Positions 32,718 to 43,827 of a stretch of DNA of 64,000 bases are shown one piece after another. Source of the stretch: Mya arenaria. Taxonomy: Eukaryota > Mollusca > Bivalvia > Myida > Myidae. Under the pieces are notes generated by a model. It made no database searches. It had not been told where the DNA came from and saw only the letters and a list, made by a program, of their open reading frames with translations. Both the position numbers and the translations under genes were made by a program. The DNA is taken from assembly GCF_026914265.1 (NCBI RefSeq), contig NC_069129.1, forward strand, positions 13,298,269 through 13,362,268. Reading direction: 5' to 3'. The first letter of the stretch is position 1, and each line of letters begins with the position of its first letter.

Positions 32718-33740
32718 CTAAGAGTTCCTAATCCGTTGTCTATATGATGCTGATAATATAACATTGTCAGATGTTTGACGAGATGAAGTTGCCGTCAAAT
32801 CATCGGGAAGCTTGAAATTCTTTGGCAACGATGACGTACGTCTGACGTTCTCTGAACGTTTACGCCACACGCTAACCGTTGGTTGCGTAGCTGATGCGCC
32901 ATATGCCCAGGGACGTTCATAACGTCGCGTTATCTCAACGGCACGTTTTGCGTTATCAATGAATTGTTTATAGTTAGGTTGGGACTTCACCTTTGCCGAA
33001 ATATCCGGAAACATTGCCTTGGCAACGCGAGCACGCGCTTCCGCTTTCTTATTTTTTTCCTGCAACTTTGCAATATACTCCTTAGTCCGTTTTTCTAAGT
33101 CACTCAAGGTCACTTTAGACGTTTTACGTTTCTGTAACAGAGGTTGCCGAGGAGATGATGGTTGTTTGATAGGACTCTTTGGCTCATTTGTAGTCGGCGA
33201 ATTCTGTGAACTCTGCTTTGCTGCGTTAATAACTGGTTCACTACTTAAATTATTTGTCCGTGCTGGAGTGATATTATCTGACACTGACTTAAATTCAGCA
33301 CTACTTGATATTTGCCTGATACCTCTAGAGCGGTCCTGTGGAATCTCATACAGCGTTTCTTCAACTATACCTTCGTCGCTCTCTGTATCAGAAGACACGT
33401 CAAAACTATCAAACACATCCACAATAATATTGTCACTAAAAGTCACTCTAAGATTCTTACGCTTCGGAAGCCTGGACGACGCAAAAGATCCGTCCACCTC
33501 ATCTTTCGTTTCGTCGTCAATTTCAAGAAAATCATACGATTGTTTTCTCTGCAAAGGAGGGGATTTATGCACGGTAATCGTGGCCTGGTAATTGTCCATA
33601 TAATATTTGCTTTCCTTCGCGTCCTTGGTCGGACTGGTAGCTGGTTCGGCCATTCTGCCTTTAGACTGTTCACCCGACCCTTTTAATGACTGCCCGGGAT
33701 ATTCGTGCAGTTTAGAATGTCTAGGAGAGGTATGGGTCAT
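32718..33740 (-). CDS. Unknown disordered protein with RVxF motif, 340 aa
   Basis: A single open exon of 1,023 nt from ATG (33,738-33,740) to TAG; CG-richer than its flanks. I do not recognise the family. The protein is Ser/Lys/Glu-rich and mostly disordered. Visible parts: a PP1-type docking motif RVTF at residues 98-101, inside KNLRVTFSDNIIVDVF; an acidic stretch at about 116-128; a Pro/Ser-rich middle (170-205); one long charged helix at about 210-245 (LEKRTKEYIAKLQEKNKKAE), possibly a coiled coil; and a basic C-terminus with RRYERPWAYG near 272-281. No signal peptide or membrane segment. A regulatory or scaffold protein that binds phosphatase 1 is one reading, but RVxF motifs are short and common. 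A putative polyadenylation signal lies at 32,408-32,413. Confidence 0.75.
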   Translation of the reverse strand: MTHTSPRHSKLHEYPGQSLKGSGEQSKGRMAEPATSPTKDAKESKYYMDNYQATITVHKSPPLQRKQSYDFLEIDDETKDEVDGSFASSRLPKRKNLRVTFSDNIIVDVFDSFDVSSDTESDEGIVEETLYEIPQDRSRGIRQISSSAEFKSVSDNITPARTNNLSSEPVINAAKQSSQNSPTTNEPKSPIKQPSSPRQPLLQKRKTSKVTLSDLEKRTKEYIAKLQEKNKKAEARARVAKAMFPDISAKVKSQPNYKQFIDNAKRAVEITRRYERPWAYGASATQPTVSVWRKRSENVRRTSSLPKNFKLPDDLTATSSRQTSDNVILSASYRQRIRNS

Positions 33741-33918
33741 TTTATGCGAACGTCTCCAAGATGCGTTCGAAGATTACTATACTTAATTAGAAATGTACAC
33801 TGTTTACTTTTCACACGGTCATCTTGACGATGTACAGACACTTAAAATGCAGTATAAATCTTAGTCATCCTTACATTTTGTTTAGTGTTCATTCACGGAA
33901 TTGTATAATAATTCTCAA

Positions 33919-34290
33919 ATGTCTCCTGTTGGTCTAACCACAAGTAATAGTTCCACTTTTAATGGGAATCTTCGGCTAGATCCATTAAATGTGTGCGGAT
34001 TGACCGTGCCAGGAGGTCCTCAGTGGTTTTACTCTTTCTTCAATAATTCCATGTTTGCCATGAATCACTATATTGTATCACAAGAAAGCACTGACACCAT
34101 GACCCCTGGCCCGCGAGTCAAAGGGAACTGTCACCCAACCCGACCGCCATTAGCACCAACAGATTGTTTTTATTTGCAAAGTTTCATGAAGGTTTCGCTG
34201 GTTAAAAACTCCCTTCGTGCTGAACAAAGGCAGCTGCTTTACTTTCCTTTGCTTACGTTTGATACCGGCGTATACACTTCAATTGATTAG
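33919..34290 (+). CDS. Weak candidate: 123-aa open frame divergent from the 340-aa gene
   Basis: Open from ATG at 33,919 to TAG, about 180 bp from the start of the divergently oriented 340-aa gene. The translation has no repeats and no family I recognise; it contains GGPQWFYSFFNNSMFAMNHY and later Pro/Thr-rich residues. Base composition is slightly richer in GC than its flanks. It could be a small gene sharing a two-way promoter, a lone exon, or chance. Confidence 0.2.
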   Translation: MSPVGLTTSNSSTFNGNLRLDPLNVCGLTVPGGPQWFYSFFNNSMFAMNHYIVSQESTDTMTPGPRVKGNCHPTRPPLAPTDCFYLQSFMKVSLVKNSLRAEQRQLLYFPLLTFDTGVYTSID

Positions 34291-36529
34291 CGATAATTTG
34301 TCAATCCAAACACAATATTTTGATAAAAATATAATCAATACGTAAATCGCGATAGCTGTTTGCTTTCAACACTTCCGATTTATCATGAAAATGTTCGAAA
34401 TGCCTCCGACCTCTTTAAGTTGCAGATAAACGTTTCATTCGTTTTTTGTTTCAATTTTAAAGTCCGACTATAAGAATAATCTGACTCGTATACTTCGTCC
34501 TTACTTAGCCCGAATTAGTCAAAAGTCAGCTCACATTTCTCTCCAATATTAATCCTTAAATAATCCTATTTCTGTTGAAATGCATTAGCATTAATTTCAC
34601 GCACAGGAATAAGTTGTTTCATAACAGAAGATTGTTTTTGCTGTTTGTAATTGTGTAACAATTTGTTAGCCTCAAGCACACTGTTCGTTTCTTAACCTTT
34701 CTAGTCAGTAAAGGAATGACTTTATGTACTGTTACACTCCAGACACACAAAAGCAAACAATTGTCCAAGTGCGGATTTTCTTAGTGTCAGCCTTCAACTT
34801 GAAATTGAAAGACAGTTCACCTATATTAAATTTAACATCAAGGACGCAGTACTATAACGTCAATACCTATTGACCGGCTTGATAGCGTTTTCAAGAGAGC
34901 GAATTAAATCATTTTTATAAAAGGTATTCATGTTCGGCGGTCTTTGTGTGTGTGAGATGGTATCGTTTAGAAATCAAGAAACTTTAATACGGCACTACTT
35001 ATTGGCTTCAGCGAATTGTTCAATGATTGTTCGGGCGTCTTTGTTAATTATTATTTTTGCTAGACTTTCATTGATTTCAGGTTTCTGAAAATAACCCTGT
35101 AATTTGTACGAATTTCTTTCTCAAATTAAACCGAAATTAAGGTATTTATACACTCTGAAGTTAAGATAACAATGTAAAATTACTTTATATCATGACAAAT
35201 CATTTGAAATCATGGAATGTTGCTACACTTAAGTATAGTTTTTTGTTCATGCGGAGGTCTTTATGGAATTAAACGTTCAGGCCTTGCGCAGCTATGCGAA
35301 CGTTTATTTTTCATAAATGCCTTCATATAAATGATAACGAATAGAATCCTTGAACTATTGTTTTGTTTACTGGCAAGGCATGAGTAAAATGAATACATGC
35401 AGGTACTATGTATTGACATTTCAACATTGTCTATTTTTTTACTGTTTTAACATATTGTTTTCTGCTTTGTTTATTTAGTTTAGACAAGTTGAAAGTGGAA
35501 AATAAGCCAAATTGGCGCATTTTTCCCGTGCAACTTGGTGCATTTTCGCCCCACAACTTGGCGCATACGACAATTATAAAATGTCTCCTTTAATGATGAT
35601 ATTGAATTCCTATTTCGTCTAATCCTTGGCAAACTGTTGGTTGCTGTAGAGATCCCCGATACGTGTTAAGGGAGATCGGTCAGATCGCTGCGTCTTTTTC
35701 GACATGAATCCTCACCAATCGGCCATCTCTGGTAAGCTCGGATAATTCTTTGAATAATTTGGCGGGAAAAGTGTACCTTATTTGAAAAGCTTCTTTTCTT
35801 TACGGAAATATCAACATCCGATGTTTAAATAACTACTAAGCGTATTTGCATCGTAAAGTTTATGATTTATAGCACGTTTTGCTGAATGTGTACGTACTGC
35901 GTGTGGCGTGGTCAAACGGTCATTGTTTTTAACATGGATGTAGCCATCAAAGGCATGCCAAGTCGTGTTTGTGGACATTCAATATCCATGATACTTGTAC
36001 AGCTTGAATATACTTCCGCTTAGCATTGTCGAACTGCCTACTTTAACCCATTTAAACAGGTTTACGAAAAATTCGCAATAAAAAGCCTGAACAGGTTCTA
36101 TTATATGAATCAGTTAGCAATATGTCTTCACATGAATCTATAATGATGAATACATTTTCATTCCCCGGAGAGGATACGTGACGACTTGAGAAGGCTTATG
36201 ATTTATCATCCGTAACGACAAACGAGAGACACGAAAGGTACAAACAGGCCCATATGCAATCAGTACATGGGAGTGTCGCCTTAGCACGAGTTCACTGGCG
36301 CACGAGTTCACTAGGGGTTAAAACTATACAGACATCAACTGCAAACGGATCAATCCAGCCGGAGCAGCAGTGCAAAGGTACGATGCAAGATGACAATTGT
36401 AGCTCAAAATGGTTCAGCTGAATGTACGTTAACATTCGGGGAATGTCTGACTTGATATACGTTCTACCGGGAGTTCTTCCCGATCATCTTGCTAGGGTTA
36501 GGTTTTGCAGATTTCAAATCATGTGCAGG
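34291..36529. other. Unassigned noncoding stretch
   Basis: No gene seen. At 35,513-35,570 a phrase of about 24 bases (ACTTGGCGCATTTTCGCCCC, variable) occurs about three times in tandem. Confidence 0.45.
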
Positions 36530-36605
36530 AATTGAATAGCTCAGTGTTAAAAATTTTGCCTGCAGGGTGGGGGACACCCCTCTTCGACCCATCCCATCCG
36601 CGGTC
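36530..36605 (+). repeat. tRNA-like SINE head (degenerate)
   Basis: TAGCTCAGTGT (36,537-36,547) fits a pol III A box except for its last base. TCTTCGACCC (36,591-36,600) resembles a B box, 44 bases downstream. No closed acceptor stem or anticodon arm can be drawn, so this is not a working tRNA gene; a tRNA-derived SINE fragment is more likely. Confidence 0.45.
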
Positions 36606-36940
36606 CCATTGTTTAACACGCTCATACGTGCTTTATCTTCAGACTGCGCACTATTCAATGTACAAACTCTGGAATTAGCACTTGGGCCATATATATGTAT
36701 TTGAAACGTGGACATGTATTTTTTTGGAAAATGTGCAAAATTTAAAATTTCAGTATATTTCATGAGTGGAAGACACGAGGCTGATGTTCAGAATCAACTA
36801 ACCTATTAACTATTAACTTCCTCGTGCGTTTGCTCCTCGTCCGTTAAGCATCGTCAAAGTGTTCAAAATCTATGATACTGAGCTCCCGGCCAAAATGGCG
36901 GTAATGGCAAAGGATGTCTTCTTTAACGTTACATAATTGA

Positions 36941-37610
36941 AGGAGAGATGAAATACAGAGGGTCAAGCCAGAAGGAGGGATGAAATACAGAGGGTCAAGC
37001 CAGGGCCATGACAAATGCTCATCACCATCTGTCGCATCGCTGCAATTTATCACCCCAAAATGAATGTATAAGGTCTGCCCTCGGCCTTTAGCTGCAATAT
37101 AGCTTAAAAAGAAGTTTCTTGCGTTCGATGTTAAAAATAAAGTTAAAATGCTAAATGGGGGAAATTCTCCCTCGTCAGTGGATGAGGTGTAGAGCTCAAT
37201 TTGGAGCCGAAACTATGGTGTGTCAAACAACGATAAACGGCATATAAAACACAAACAAAAAGGAAAAAAAAAAGAGGGATGGATCAGCACCGGGTAAATT
37301 GACGCCGACCAGCCCGGCCAGGCTTTGTGAATGTCATATTGTTTCGGGCTGCACGCTGCAAAATTGTCATCTCCAAGCGAGGCATAGAGCCCCTGTCTTT
37401 GCTTTAGTGATTTAAGAGTTTGTATAAGGTTTGCCCTCTCCTGTTGGCTGCATTATGGCTTGACCACACCGCATCCAACATTCGATGATGACAACGAATT
37501 CGGAAGCCTAACGGGGGGAAATAACCCTTATCCGATGGTGAGATGTAGAGCCGCAGCTAATAATCTATAGTGCCGAAATAATTGAGTTGGTACAACGATG
37601 AATTAAAAAG
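36941..37610. repeat. Local direct repeats
   Basis: A 32-bp phrase (AGATGAAATACAGAGGGTCA AGCCAG type) is doubled at 36,941-37,005. A longer pair of diverged copies lies at about 37,060-37,250 and 37,416-37,605 (landmarks TATAAGGT.TGCCCTC, AACATTCGATG or GTTCGATG, GGGGGAAAT, GAG.TGTAGAGC), about 356 bp apart. No coding frame. Class unknown. Confidence 0.5.
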
Positions 37611-37984
37611 GCCGGCCAAGGTGCATCTCACCTTGATTCTGTTTCATAGCTGCAACTAAGCAACCCGAAAGTAGATTCGGAGCCTACTTTTTGAAGCCTC
37701 CTTTGGGAGTCCGCATGCGATAACGCTTGGCGATTTAAAGGGGGAGTTTAAACTCACCATGTTATCTCTTGAGTGTGTACTCTTCGCATTCTCTCACGCG
37801 CACTGATACCAAGCTATCTTACTCTTTCACACTCTAATTAACAAATCAATAAACGTGTACAGTTACTGGGTTTTTTTTCAGGTACAATAAATAAAATATA
37901 AGTGACAAACTGATCTTATGAGTTAAAATGTTTTCTAAAGCCACTGCGCACAAGAGAGTGTGAAAACAGAAAATCCTAACATGT

Positions 37985-39262
37985 CTACGATGTATGGTTG
38001 CCGTTCTTGCCCCGCTGGCGACTCATGTACTCGGGTCTGTCCCAGAACGTGTAGAACGCGTGTAGGTCTTTCCCCGACAGCACCCAACCGTCCGACTCCT
38101 CCTCCGCCATCGCCCGGTACCCGCCCCGCCCCCTTCCAACACCGCCGCGTACCCGTGTACGTCTACGCACTATTTTGTTACTATTCTCAGAAAGAAGTTC
38201 CTTTGCCTTCCTTTCATACACCTTTGCAAGTTCCTGTTCGAAAGGCGTGTAGGGAAGGGAGTGGCGGCGGTACTTTCGGAACTCATACGTCTGATGTTTC
38301 TCCTTTTCCCAGTTCCGGCCAACTGGAATACAATTCAACATTTTTATTACATGTGAACATTGACACTTTAACAGTTGTTGAGCCCATCTGTGTTCAAATG
38401 CTTATCTAGAGCTGTTTTGACATTGTTTTGTCCGTCGTAGGTCGTTATTATTAAATTGCTATAAATAACAGCAGTTAAATAAAAGATCTACATAATGTGT
38501 ATAAATCGCAACCCTGGGGTCTGATCCGGGGTCGGGGGCTCATTGTTTGTATTAAGACCTGAATTTTTTGGTTTTAAATTTAGTTGCGCATCCGTTACCC
38601 AGGGGTCGCCGGTTCGATCCTACGCCTCACCACTATGAAATACCAACCGTGTTCCGGGAGGGACGTTATGATAATGGTTAGCGTGTGATAGTGCTTTGTT
38701 ATACGTTTGCGTACGTTAAAGACCCAGGGTAGCTCTTGCCAATACTACATTCTGCCTGTGCACTTCCCTACCTCCTGACACGACTAAAACGCTTACCGAG
38801 GCCGACGCCCATTGATAGTCCGGTGGCGTTGTTAAATAACAATACCCCACCATGATGATTATAGTAAATTTTGTCTGAAATAAGAATGCAAATAGCGGAT
38901 ATATTTGGTAAACATGGCTTTAGCCAGTCTCACTAACATCCGGTCATTCCCGTGACGCTGCCTCCGCGGATCATCGGAAGTCTCAGCAAACTGGGGTGGG
39001 AGAACCGGCGCCGCCCAAACCATTCCCTGTCCACTGGTCGGCTGGGAACGCTCCTGCCGGTGGCGGACCCCGATAACACTGAGGTCGGGTTGGGATCACC
39101 GTCGGGTTTATCCTCGGTGTCTGGCGGTGTCGGCTGCCTAATGTTCGCGTACACATTCTGCCGGGTATGTTTATCTCGAATCTTCTGGAACTTTGACAAT
39201 ACGTCAGTAAACGCCCCCTGTCCGCGGTCTTCTGTCGGCAGATTTGCCATGGTGCTCGTCAT
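37985..39262 (-). CDS. Unknown basic protein, two exons, 220 aa
   Basis: Exon 1 is 39,262-38,938, exon 2 is 38,322-37,985. The donor is GGAT|GTTAGT and the acceptor TTGTATTCCAG|TTGG. Phases match (325 nt, leaving one base; 338 nt, starting with two), giving 663 nt. Both exons are far more GC- and CpG-rich than the 615-bp intron, which supports the model. Exon 1 encodes a helix (FTDVLSKFQKIRDKHTRQNV) and a Pro/Asp/Arg-rich stretch. Exon 2 encodes a charged helix (FEQELAKVYERKAKELL), an Arg/Gly tract (RTRVRGGVGRGRGG) that could bind RNA or be methylated, and an aromatic C-terminal part (HAFYTFWDRPEYMSRQ). I do not recognise the family. A second ATG 12 bases downstream (39,250) could also start it. 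A SINE-like insertion lies in the intron. Confidence 0.65.
38540..38860 (+). mobile_element. SINE-like sequence within an intron
   Basis: GGTCGCCGGTTCGATCC (38,604-38,620) contains an exact pol III B box, preceded by a tRNA-like but degenerate head. Downstream lies a body with GGGAGGGACGTTATGA, CGTTAAAGACCCAGGGTAGC and a CCGAGGCCGACGCC block. It runs antisense to the two-exon gene around it. No intact tRNA can be folded. Ends are approximate. Confidence 0.5.
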
Positions 39263-41007
39263 CGGGACGCGCTGATTTCATATATTAACTCTCATGACAA
39301 TCCCGTCTAATTGCACAATAATTTTATAATCTTGACACCAGTCGCATTACATTCACTTCACTTTGATTTGACTTTTTTACTTGTTATCCAAGGTCCATAG
39401 GTTTATTTAACGATAAATGTATTTCATTTAATTCATAATTACCCTAATTACAAACCTCAAGCGCTAACATTTCATAAAGGGTCATGTGCTATTCAAACGT
39501 ATTCACTGTAAAACTGACCTTGCCAGGTTAAGCCGATATTTGATGAAATGATTGTGATGATTGTGAATACTCTTTTTAATTTTAGGCGTTAACAACTAAA
39601 ACTAAACCCAGCTCTACTTGTAAATCACACTTTACCATCAGTCGGTATTGATATATTCCGATGTCATTCAGGCCGGTAGTTTAAAGAACTAATATTCAAA
39701 GTTGGCATTTGCAGAAAAAATATTCCTGGGGCTATACAGAAAACATCCCCCCATACCATTAGGCTGGGGGAAGGGGCCAGTGGAAACATATGGGAACAAA
39801 GGGGTCCATACAGGCGGAACAGATCCTATGAGGACCAGAACATACACATGGTCGGATTATTATTTCAGAGAAAGTCACCAAGCGTCCCTCCTACAGAAAT
39901 ATAATTGGTTACTCTTTTAGACACCACAACTTTCAGTAAATCTATAGACTATGGGCGTGCGTGTCGCAACCGCTGAGGTTTAGCACAGTAGATATTAGTA
40001 GGTGCACTGACTTTTTTGTATCAATATAAACATATTTTCGTAATTAGACGAACAAAGAGTTAATATGGATTCAGTACGTCAAATTAAATGCATAGATTAA
40101 TATGTACAGGTTATTTAAAAATAACGAGTGCATTTGTTTCAAAACGCCAAATTAAATGCATAGGTTAATATGTAGATATCTACAGGGTATATAAAATTAG
40201 CGGATCTACATTGACCAACCAGTATTCACCGTGCTGGGTCGGATATGAAAGGTATTTGATTAAAAATGCACCTATAACCAGCACAACAGGGTGACGACAA
40301 GGAATAAATGCTCCGCGACCACGCCCGAATCTATACACTATATATAACATTAAATAGTGACATCAATTTCACAGTTGCAATGACTTAAACGCTGAATTAG
40401 AGATGTGGTCAATTGACCGTAGACATACAAAATATGTTTTACGTGTTGTCATGTAATACACTGTTCAGCTCGTCCATGAAATACATGTAGGTTAGTAAGC
40501 AAGACTTTTGAACTCAATACTATTGTGTTTTTAGCACATGACGACGAGTGTCAAAATCTCTTTATCACACGTTTGTTCTGGTTAGAAATACGACAACAGA
40601 AATCGTCCCTATTTCACCATAACCGCTGATGACCCGAATCTCACATTGCAGTATAGTAACCGGCATCTTTCTAGTTCCGTTTAAATATAGATCAGCTATT
40701 TAGATGAAAAGAAACAAGAATTTAAACGGTAAAATTTGTTAAAAATGATGTGTAATGTTCGGAACATAATTGTCAATTATTGTTTGCCAAAAGGAAAGCT
40801 TATCAAGGCCACACGATCAACAACCGAACGTTACAAAGTTTATTTACGTCAAGCGTTGCCTATACGCTATCAATCCATGGCGTTGATTAAACGTACATAA
40901 CGTTTTACTTGCAGTGTACTCGCACAATCATCGTGAACTGATATATAGTAAGTGTTAATGGCTGTCAAGGTTGTATAAACAGCTTGGACTGCTTGTAAAA
41001 CAGGTGA
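39263..41007. other. Upstream noncoding DNA of the 220-aa gene
   Basis: No other gene seen. A duplicated phrase (AATTAAATGCATAGATTAATATG and a near copy) occurs at about 40,082 and 40,149. Confidence 0.45.
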
Positions 41008-43119
41008 TTCTCTGTAAGCAAAGTAGGGACTCTCTACATGTAAGCAAAGTAAGGACTCTCTACATGTAAGCAAAGTAAGGACTCTCTACATGTAAGCAAA
41101 GTAAGGACTCTCTACATGTAAGCAAAGTAAGGACTCTCTACATGTAAGCAAAGTAAGGACTCTCTACATGTAAGCAAAGTAGGGACTCTCTACATGTAAG
41201 CAAAGTAGGGACTCTCTACATGTAAGCAAAGTAGCGACTCTCTACATGTAAGCAAAGTAGGGACTCTCTACATGTAAGCAAAGTAGGGACTCTCTACATG
41301 TAAGCAAAGTAGGGACTCTCTACATGTAAGCAAAGTAAGGACTCTCTACATGTAAGCAAAGTAAGGACTCTTTACATGTAAGCAAAGTAGGGACTCTCTA
41401 CATGTAAGCAAAGTAGGGACTCTCTACATGCAAGCAAAGTAGGGACTCTCTACATGCAAGCAAAGTAGGGACTCTCTACATGTAAGCAAAGTAGGGACTC
41501 TCTACATGCAAGCAAAGTAGGGACTCTCTACATGTAAGCAAAGTAGGGACTCTCTACATGTAAGCAAAGTAGGGACTCTCTACATGGAAGCAAAGTAGGG
41601 ACTCTCTACATGGAAGCAAAGTAGGGACTCTCTACATGCAAGCAAAGTAGGGACTCTCTACATGGAAGCAAAGTAGGGACTCTCTACATGTAAGCAAAGT
41701 AGGGACTCTCTACATGGAAGCAAAGTAGGGACTCTCTACATGTAAGCAAAGTAGGGACTCTCTACATGTAAGCAAAGTAGGGACTCTCTACATGTAAGCA
41801 AAGTAGGGACTCTCTACATGCAAGCAAAGTAGGGACTCTCTACATGTAAGCAAAGTAGTGACTCTCTACATCCGAGCAAAGTAGGGACTCTCTACATGCA
41901 AGCAAAGTAGGGACTCTCTACATGGAAGCAAAGTAGGGACTCTCTACATGGAAGCAAAGTAGGGACTCTCTACATGTAAGCAAAGTAGGGACTCTCTACA
42001 TGTAAGCAAAGTAGGGACTCTCTACATGCAAGCAAAGTAGGGACTCTCTACATGTAAGCAAAGTAGGGACTCTCTACATCCGAGCAAAGTAGGGACTCTC
42101 TACATGGAAGCAAAGTAGGGACTCTCTACATGTAAGCAAAGAAGGGGCTCTCTACATGTAAGCAAAGTAGGGACTCTCTACATGCAAGCAAAGTAGGGAC
42201 TCTACATGTAAGCAAAGTAGGGACTCTCTACATGTAAGCAAAGTAAGGACTCTCTACATGCAAGCAAAGTGGGGACTCTCTACATGTAAGCAAAGTAGGG
42301 ACTCTCTACATGGAAGCAAAGTGGGGACTCTCTACATGTAAGCAAAGAAGGGACTCTCTACATGTAAGCAAAGTGGGGACTCTCTACATGGAAGCAAAGT
42401 AGGGACTCTCTACATGTAAGCAAAGTAGGGACTCTCTACATGGAAGCAAAGTAGGGACTCTCTACATGGAAGCAAAGTAGGGACTCTCTACATGTAAGCA
42501 AAGAAGGGGCTCTCTACATGTAAGCAAAGTAGGGACTCTCTACATGTAAGCAAAGTAGGGACTCTCTACATGGAAGCAAAGTAGGGACTCTCTACATGGA
42601 AGCAAAGTAGGGACTCTTTACATGTAAGCAAAGTAGGGACTCTCTACATGTAAGCAAAGTGGGGACTCTCTACATGTAAGCAAAGTAGGGACTCTCTACA
42701 TGTAAGCAAAGTGGGGACTCTCTAAATGTAAGCAAAGTAGGGACTCTCTACATGGAAGCAAAGTAGGGACTCTCTACATGTAAGCAAAGTGGGGACTCTC
42801 TACATGGAAGCAAAGTAGGGACTCTCTACATGTAAGCAAAGTGGGGACTCTCTACATGTAAGCAAAGTAGGGACTCTCTACATGGAAGCAAAGTAGGAAC
42901 TCTCTACATGTAAGCAAAGTAGGGACTCTCTACATGGAAGCAAAGTAGGGACTCTACATGTAAGCAAAGAAGGGACTCTCTACATGTAAGCAAAGTGGGG
43001 ACTCTCTACATGTTGTTAGCAAAGTAGGGACTCTACATGTAAGCAAAGTAGGGACTCTCTACATGTAAGCAAAGTAGGGACTCTCTACATGTAAGCAAAG
43101 TAGGGACTCTTTACATGGA
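41008..43119. repeat. 26-bp minisatellite, about 82 copies
   Basis: Unit TCTACATGTAAGCAAAGTAG plus GGACTC; the 26-bp period was checked at 41,181 and 41,207. Copies vary at two places: the base after ACATG (T, G or C, sometimes CCGAGC), and GTAGGG/GTAAGG/GTGGGG/GAAGGG. The first several copies carry GTAAGG, later ones GTAGGG, and GTGGGG cluster after 42,265. A few copies are two bases short (near 42,195, 42,953 and 43,031), and one has an extra TGT (43,013). Each unit contains the palindrome TACATGTA. There are no unique spacers, so it is not a CRISPR array. It has no gene content. Confidence 0.97.
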
Positions 43120-43827
43120 AGGAGATATCAAGATTTGGAATGTCGGATTTTTTCCATTATTCAACTTATTCAATTTCCCTGAACAGCTTTTTTCACGTCC
43201 AAATGGCACTTGCTCTATGAGTAGTACCCACTGTTCTATCTCATTGGCGTGGCTATTGGTTCATATAAGTACTGATCTGTAACAATACTTCGATGTTTTG
43301 TGAGATTCCCAAAGTGTTAAGCTCACGAAAAGCTTTAAGGACGAAGACAAAGGTTTTGACGAGATACAGTTCATCCGACAAACAATAGGTCCAATCAAAT
43401 AAATAGCTTAAATAACGTTAACAATTGTTTATGCCAAATATCTCCTTAGATGAAGGATAAGTTATTTATATTTCTAAATGCGAAGCGTTCTAAATCAACA
43501 TGCTCACTTGTATCTTTGATAAGTAGGAAGATTTACTGATTCATTCTTTATAAAATATATATATTGGATGTCTATATGGGCGTCGCCCCATTGTTTACAA
43601 GAATAAGAACTGTAGATCATGAACAAAAGTGTCTGCGGGAATATAATGGACGTACACATGTATAGTGAACTACACACATAAACTGCATCTTATGCCCTAT
43701 CTTAAAGAAAACCGACTTAATAATGTCTTTAAAAAGAATCAGTTGAACATATTCGCAAAACGTCGCTTCTTTCGAAAGATGGCTGACTAATTTTTCTTGT
43801 GAGCAAAATTGAGAGTGACCGTTGAAA
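43120..43827. other. Upstream noncoding DNA of the 647-aa gene
   Basis: Probably holds the promoter of the following gene. No core element is recognisable. Confidence 0.4.

Noticed and set aside
33019-33686. 190-aa and 124-aa plus-strand frames
   Set aside because: Opposite-strand shadows of the 340-aa gene, which has the better composition and start.
38560-38640. Working tRNA gene on plus
   Set aside because: An exact B box but no usable A box or stems.
41008-43119. CRISPR array
   Set aside because: Units are directly adjacent without unique spacers, and the DNA is animal nuclear DNA.
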